DNA of 20,000 nt, taken from positions 3,126,116 to 3,146,115 of the forward strand of contig CM022666.1 of assembly GCA_012295275.1 (NCBI GenBank), given 5' to 3'. Shown piece by piece: positions 18,677 through 20,000 of the stretch. The stretch is from Chrysomallon squamiferum (taxonomy: Eukaryota; Mollusca; Gastropoda; Neomphalida; Peltospiridae). How positions within the stretch are numbered: the first letter of the stretch is position 1; each line of letters starts with the position of its first letter. The notes beneath the pieces were generated by a model, which was given only the letters and a program-made list of their open reading frames with translations, ran no database searches and had not been told where the DNA came from. Made by a program: the position numbers and the translations under genes.

Positions 18677-18985
18677 CATGACAATAAAAAAAAATTAAAT
18701 TGAAAAAAAAAAAAAAAAAAAAATATATAAAAGTAAAACAGTAAAATTAGAAAATATTAAAATAAGAAAATAATAAAAAAATTTTATTCATAACATACAC
18801 GCCCTTAAAAAAAAAAAAAAACAAAAAAAAAAAATAAATAAATAAAAAAAAAAAAAAAAAAAATTAAAAACAAGAACAACAAACAAACAAACAAAACAAA
18901 TCCAGACAAAATTTTGTTGTACATATCAATCAGTACACCTACATCAAAAAAAAAAAAAAAAAAAACTTTAAAAAAAAAAAACTTT
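18677..18985. repeat. Cluster of poly-A runs and (ACAA)n
   Basis: At least five A runs (about 18704-18722, 18806-18820, 18846-18862, 18945-18964, 18971-18980), plus AAAT and CAAACAAA words. Nearly pure A on the plus strand. Confidence 0.9.
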
Positions 18986-19068
18986 ACGTACAGACTTCAT
19001 TTTGGCGCGCGCTCTTTCAAACATGCCATTTTGAAACTGACAAGTCTTCAACTCGTATTTGTCTACGA
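18986..19068. promoter_or_regulatory. E2F-type site in a short CpG patch
   Basis: TTTTGGCGCGC (19000-19010) contains the E2F consensus TTTGGCGC. The TTTCAAA/TTTGAAA short inverted repeat lies just after. Isolated between A runs; functional role uncertain. Confidence 0.22.
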
Positions 19069-19090
19069 GAAAAAAAAAAAAAAAAAAAAA
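19069..19090. repeat. poly-A run (about 21)
   Basis: A homopolymer after GAGAAAA. Confidence 0.92.
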
Positions 19091-19173
19091 TCTTTGCAAT
19101 GAGAAAAGACTTTCGTCGATGAATGTGAATGTTGTCTGGATTTTATAACAAACATTTGAAAAGATTCTCTCTC

Positions 19174-19198
19174 TTTTTTTTTTTTTTTTTTTTTTTTT
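19174..19198. repeat. poly-T run (25)
   Basis: T homopolymer after a short CTCTCTCT. Confidence 0.95.
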
Positions 19199-19480
19199 GT
19201 TAGAAAACTGTAAGTATTTTTCTCACTGTTTTGTTTGCTCAGTCTGAAGCAAGGGATGAGAGCAACTCTACACGAATTAGTTCAAATTGACACGTGTTAT
19301 TTATTGCTTTTTAAACTGATTTCAGTGGGCTTAAGCTTAGAGACAGAACAATCGATTGACGCGTGGTACGTCGCGGGAACGATCCCCTTTGTCGCGCCAT
19401 TTTGTCTGTTTTGCGTTTAAACGAGAATATTAAAATAAGTGGTATTCTTGTCTTGTTTAGAGGTGCATGATATAAGAGAT
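19199..19480. other. Non-repetitive stretch with CpG-rich 3' part
   Basis: Contains an unassigned 61-codon ORF (19235-19420), CACGTG near 19292, and a CpG cluster (19360-19405) with CGCCATTTTG (19395-19404), a YY1/E2F-like word on the minus strand. I cannot assign a gene. Confidence 0.4.
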
Positions 19481-19655
19481 CTATTATCATTATCATTATT
19501 GCTATTGTTATTATTATCATTATCATTATCATTATTATTATTTTGTTGTTTTTCTTCTTATTTTCATTGTTGTTATTATTTTTATTATTGCTATCATTGT
19601 TGTTGTTGTTATTATTATTATTATTGTTTTGTTGATGTTATTATTGTTGTTGTAG
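19481..19655. repeat. (ATT)/(ATC)/(GTT)n T-rich trinucleotide domain
   Basis: TTATCATTATCATT, then TTATTATTG and TTGTTG units. Plus strand is T-rich and C-poor. The Leu/Cys/Tyr ORF across it is a repeat translation. Confidence 0.92.
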
Positions 19656-19664
19656 AATAATTAG

Positions 19665-19805
19665 ATCAATAACAACAACGACAAACAAACAAAAATTAGC
19701 AGCCTCCAAAAAAACTACAAAGAAATTAAAACGACGACAACAACAACAACCCCCAAAAAAAAACACAAAAACAAACAACAACACAAAAACAAACAAACAA
19801 ACAGT
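19665..19805. repeat. (AAC)/(AAAC)n A-rich domain
   Basis: AACAACAAC, ACGACGAC, ACAAACAAAC units; the strand complement of the preceding TTG domain. Confidence 0.92.
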
Positions 19806-20000
19806 ATATAGGCTATATATCAACTGATATTTAAGAAAATGATGATAACGATAATAATGAATTAAAAAAAAAAAAAAATAAAAGAAATAAAAAATTAAAC
19901 TCGTCAAATGTGTTTGTACACGAATATTTCAGACACTGAAATTGATTTAAAAAAAAAAAAATGATGTATATTTCTTCTGAAGGTTTTGGCTCGAGCTTCT
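19806..20000. other. AT-rich end of window
   Basis: Two A runs (about 19864-19878 and 19949-19961) and unique-looking AT-rich sequence. No feature; continues beyond the window. Confidence 0.6.

Noticed and set aside
19235-19420. 61-codon ORF
   Set aside because: No recognised family, and length is within chance expectation for 20 kb.

Overview
The window looks like intergenic or intronic DNA from an animal nuclear genome. It is AT-rich, packed with long perfect microsatellites ((CT)n, (CA)n, (TCTG)n, (TA)n, (ATTT)n, (AAT)n) and with poly-A/poly-T runs of 15 to 42 bases. It has no prokaryotic gene density, no operons and no Shine-Dalgarno-led ORFs. CpG is not obviously depleted. The density of (CT)n, (TCTG)n and CA/TACA repeats reminds me of molluscs (cephalopods or gastropods), but that is an impression from composition, not a proof.

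I found no protein-coding gene, exon, tRNA, rRNA or transposase/reverse-transcriptase fragment that I can support. Nearly every ORF longer than 60 codons is a read-through of a simple repeat (Ser-Leu from CT, Arg-Glu from GA, Cys-Val from GT, Thr from ACT, Phe/Lys from homopolymers). The few ORFs without low complexity (9766-10065, 14072-14281, 18161-18358, 19235-19420) match nothing I recognise and fit chance.

Layout: 1-640 AT and CA repeats. 640-1031 a CpG-rich patch with a GC box and two inverted ETS-type sites. 1059-3700 alternating CT, CA/TACA, TCTG and A-rich tracts. 3700-5110 AT-rich filler with AAT/ATTT arrays. 5400-6840 CT array, 42-base poly-T, a G-quadruplex motif, a 500-bp polypurine domain and an 83-bp tandem duplication. 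6840-8030 plain sequence, then a 250-bp compound CT array. 8240-9510 TA, AAC and GT/GTAT repeats. 9510-10370 plain sequence with an RFX-type X-box and paired inverted CCAAT boxes. 10370-10660 TCTG/CT array. 11357-11410 a 54-bp alternating purine-pyrimidine tract. 12227-12695 two large CT arrays around a C-rich quadruplex/i-motif tract. 12700-15700 the most gene-like part: several CpG-rich, site-dense, non-repetitive islands that look like candidate promoters or enhancers, with two copies of a (CT)n-linked dispersed repeat. 15690-17340 a G+T-rich block, then an ACT-type minisatellite with higher-order structure. 17340-20000 AT filler and homopolymers, a CpG-rich patch near 19000-19430, and a strand-switching TTG/CAA domain.

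The observations most worth checking are the (CT)n-linked repeat pair (13438-13486 and 14925-14970), the 141-bp higher-order structure of the minisatellite at 16684-17005, the uniform strand orientation of all long (CT)n arrays, and the candidate regulatory islands at 13040-13160, 13940-14300 and 15260-15420. No genes can be seen working together here; the interest is in repeat biology and possible cis-regulation.
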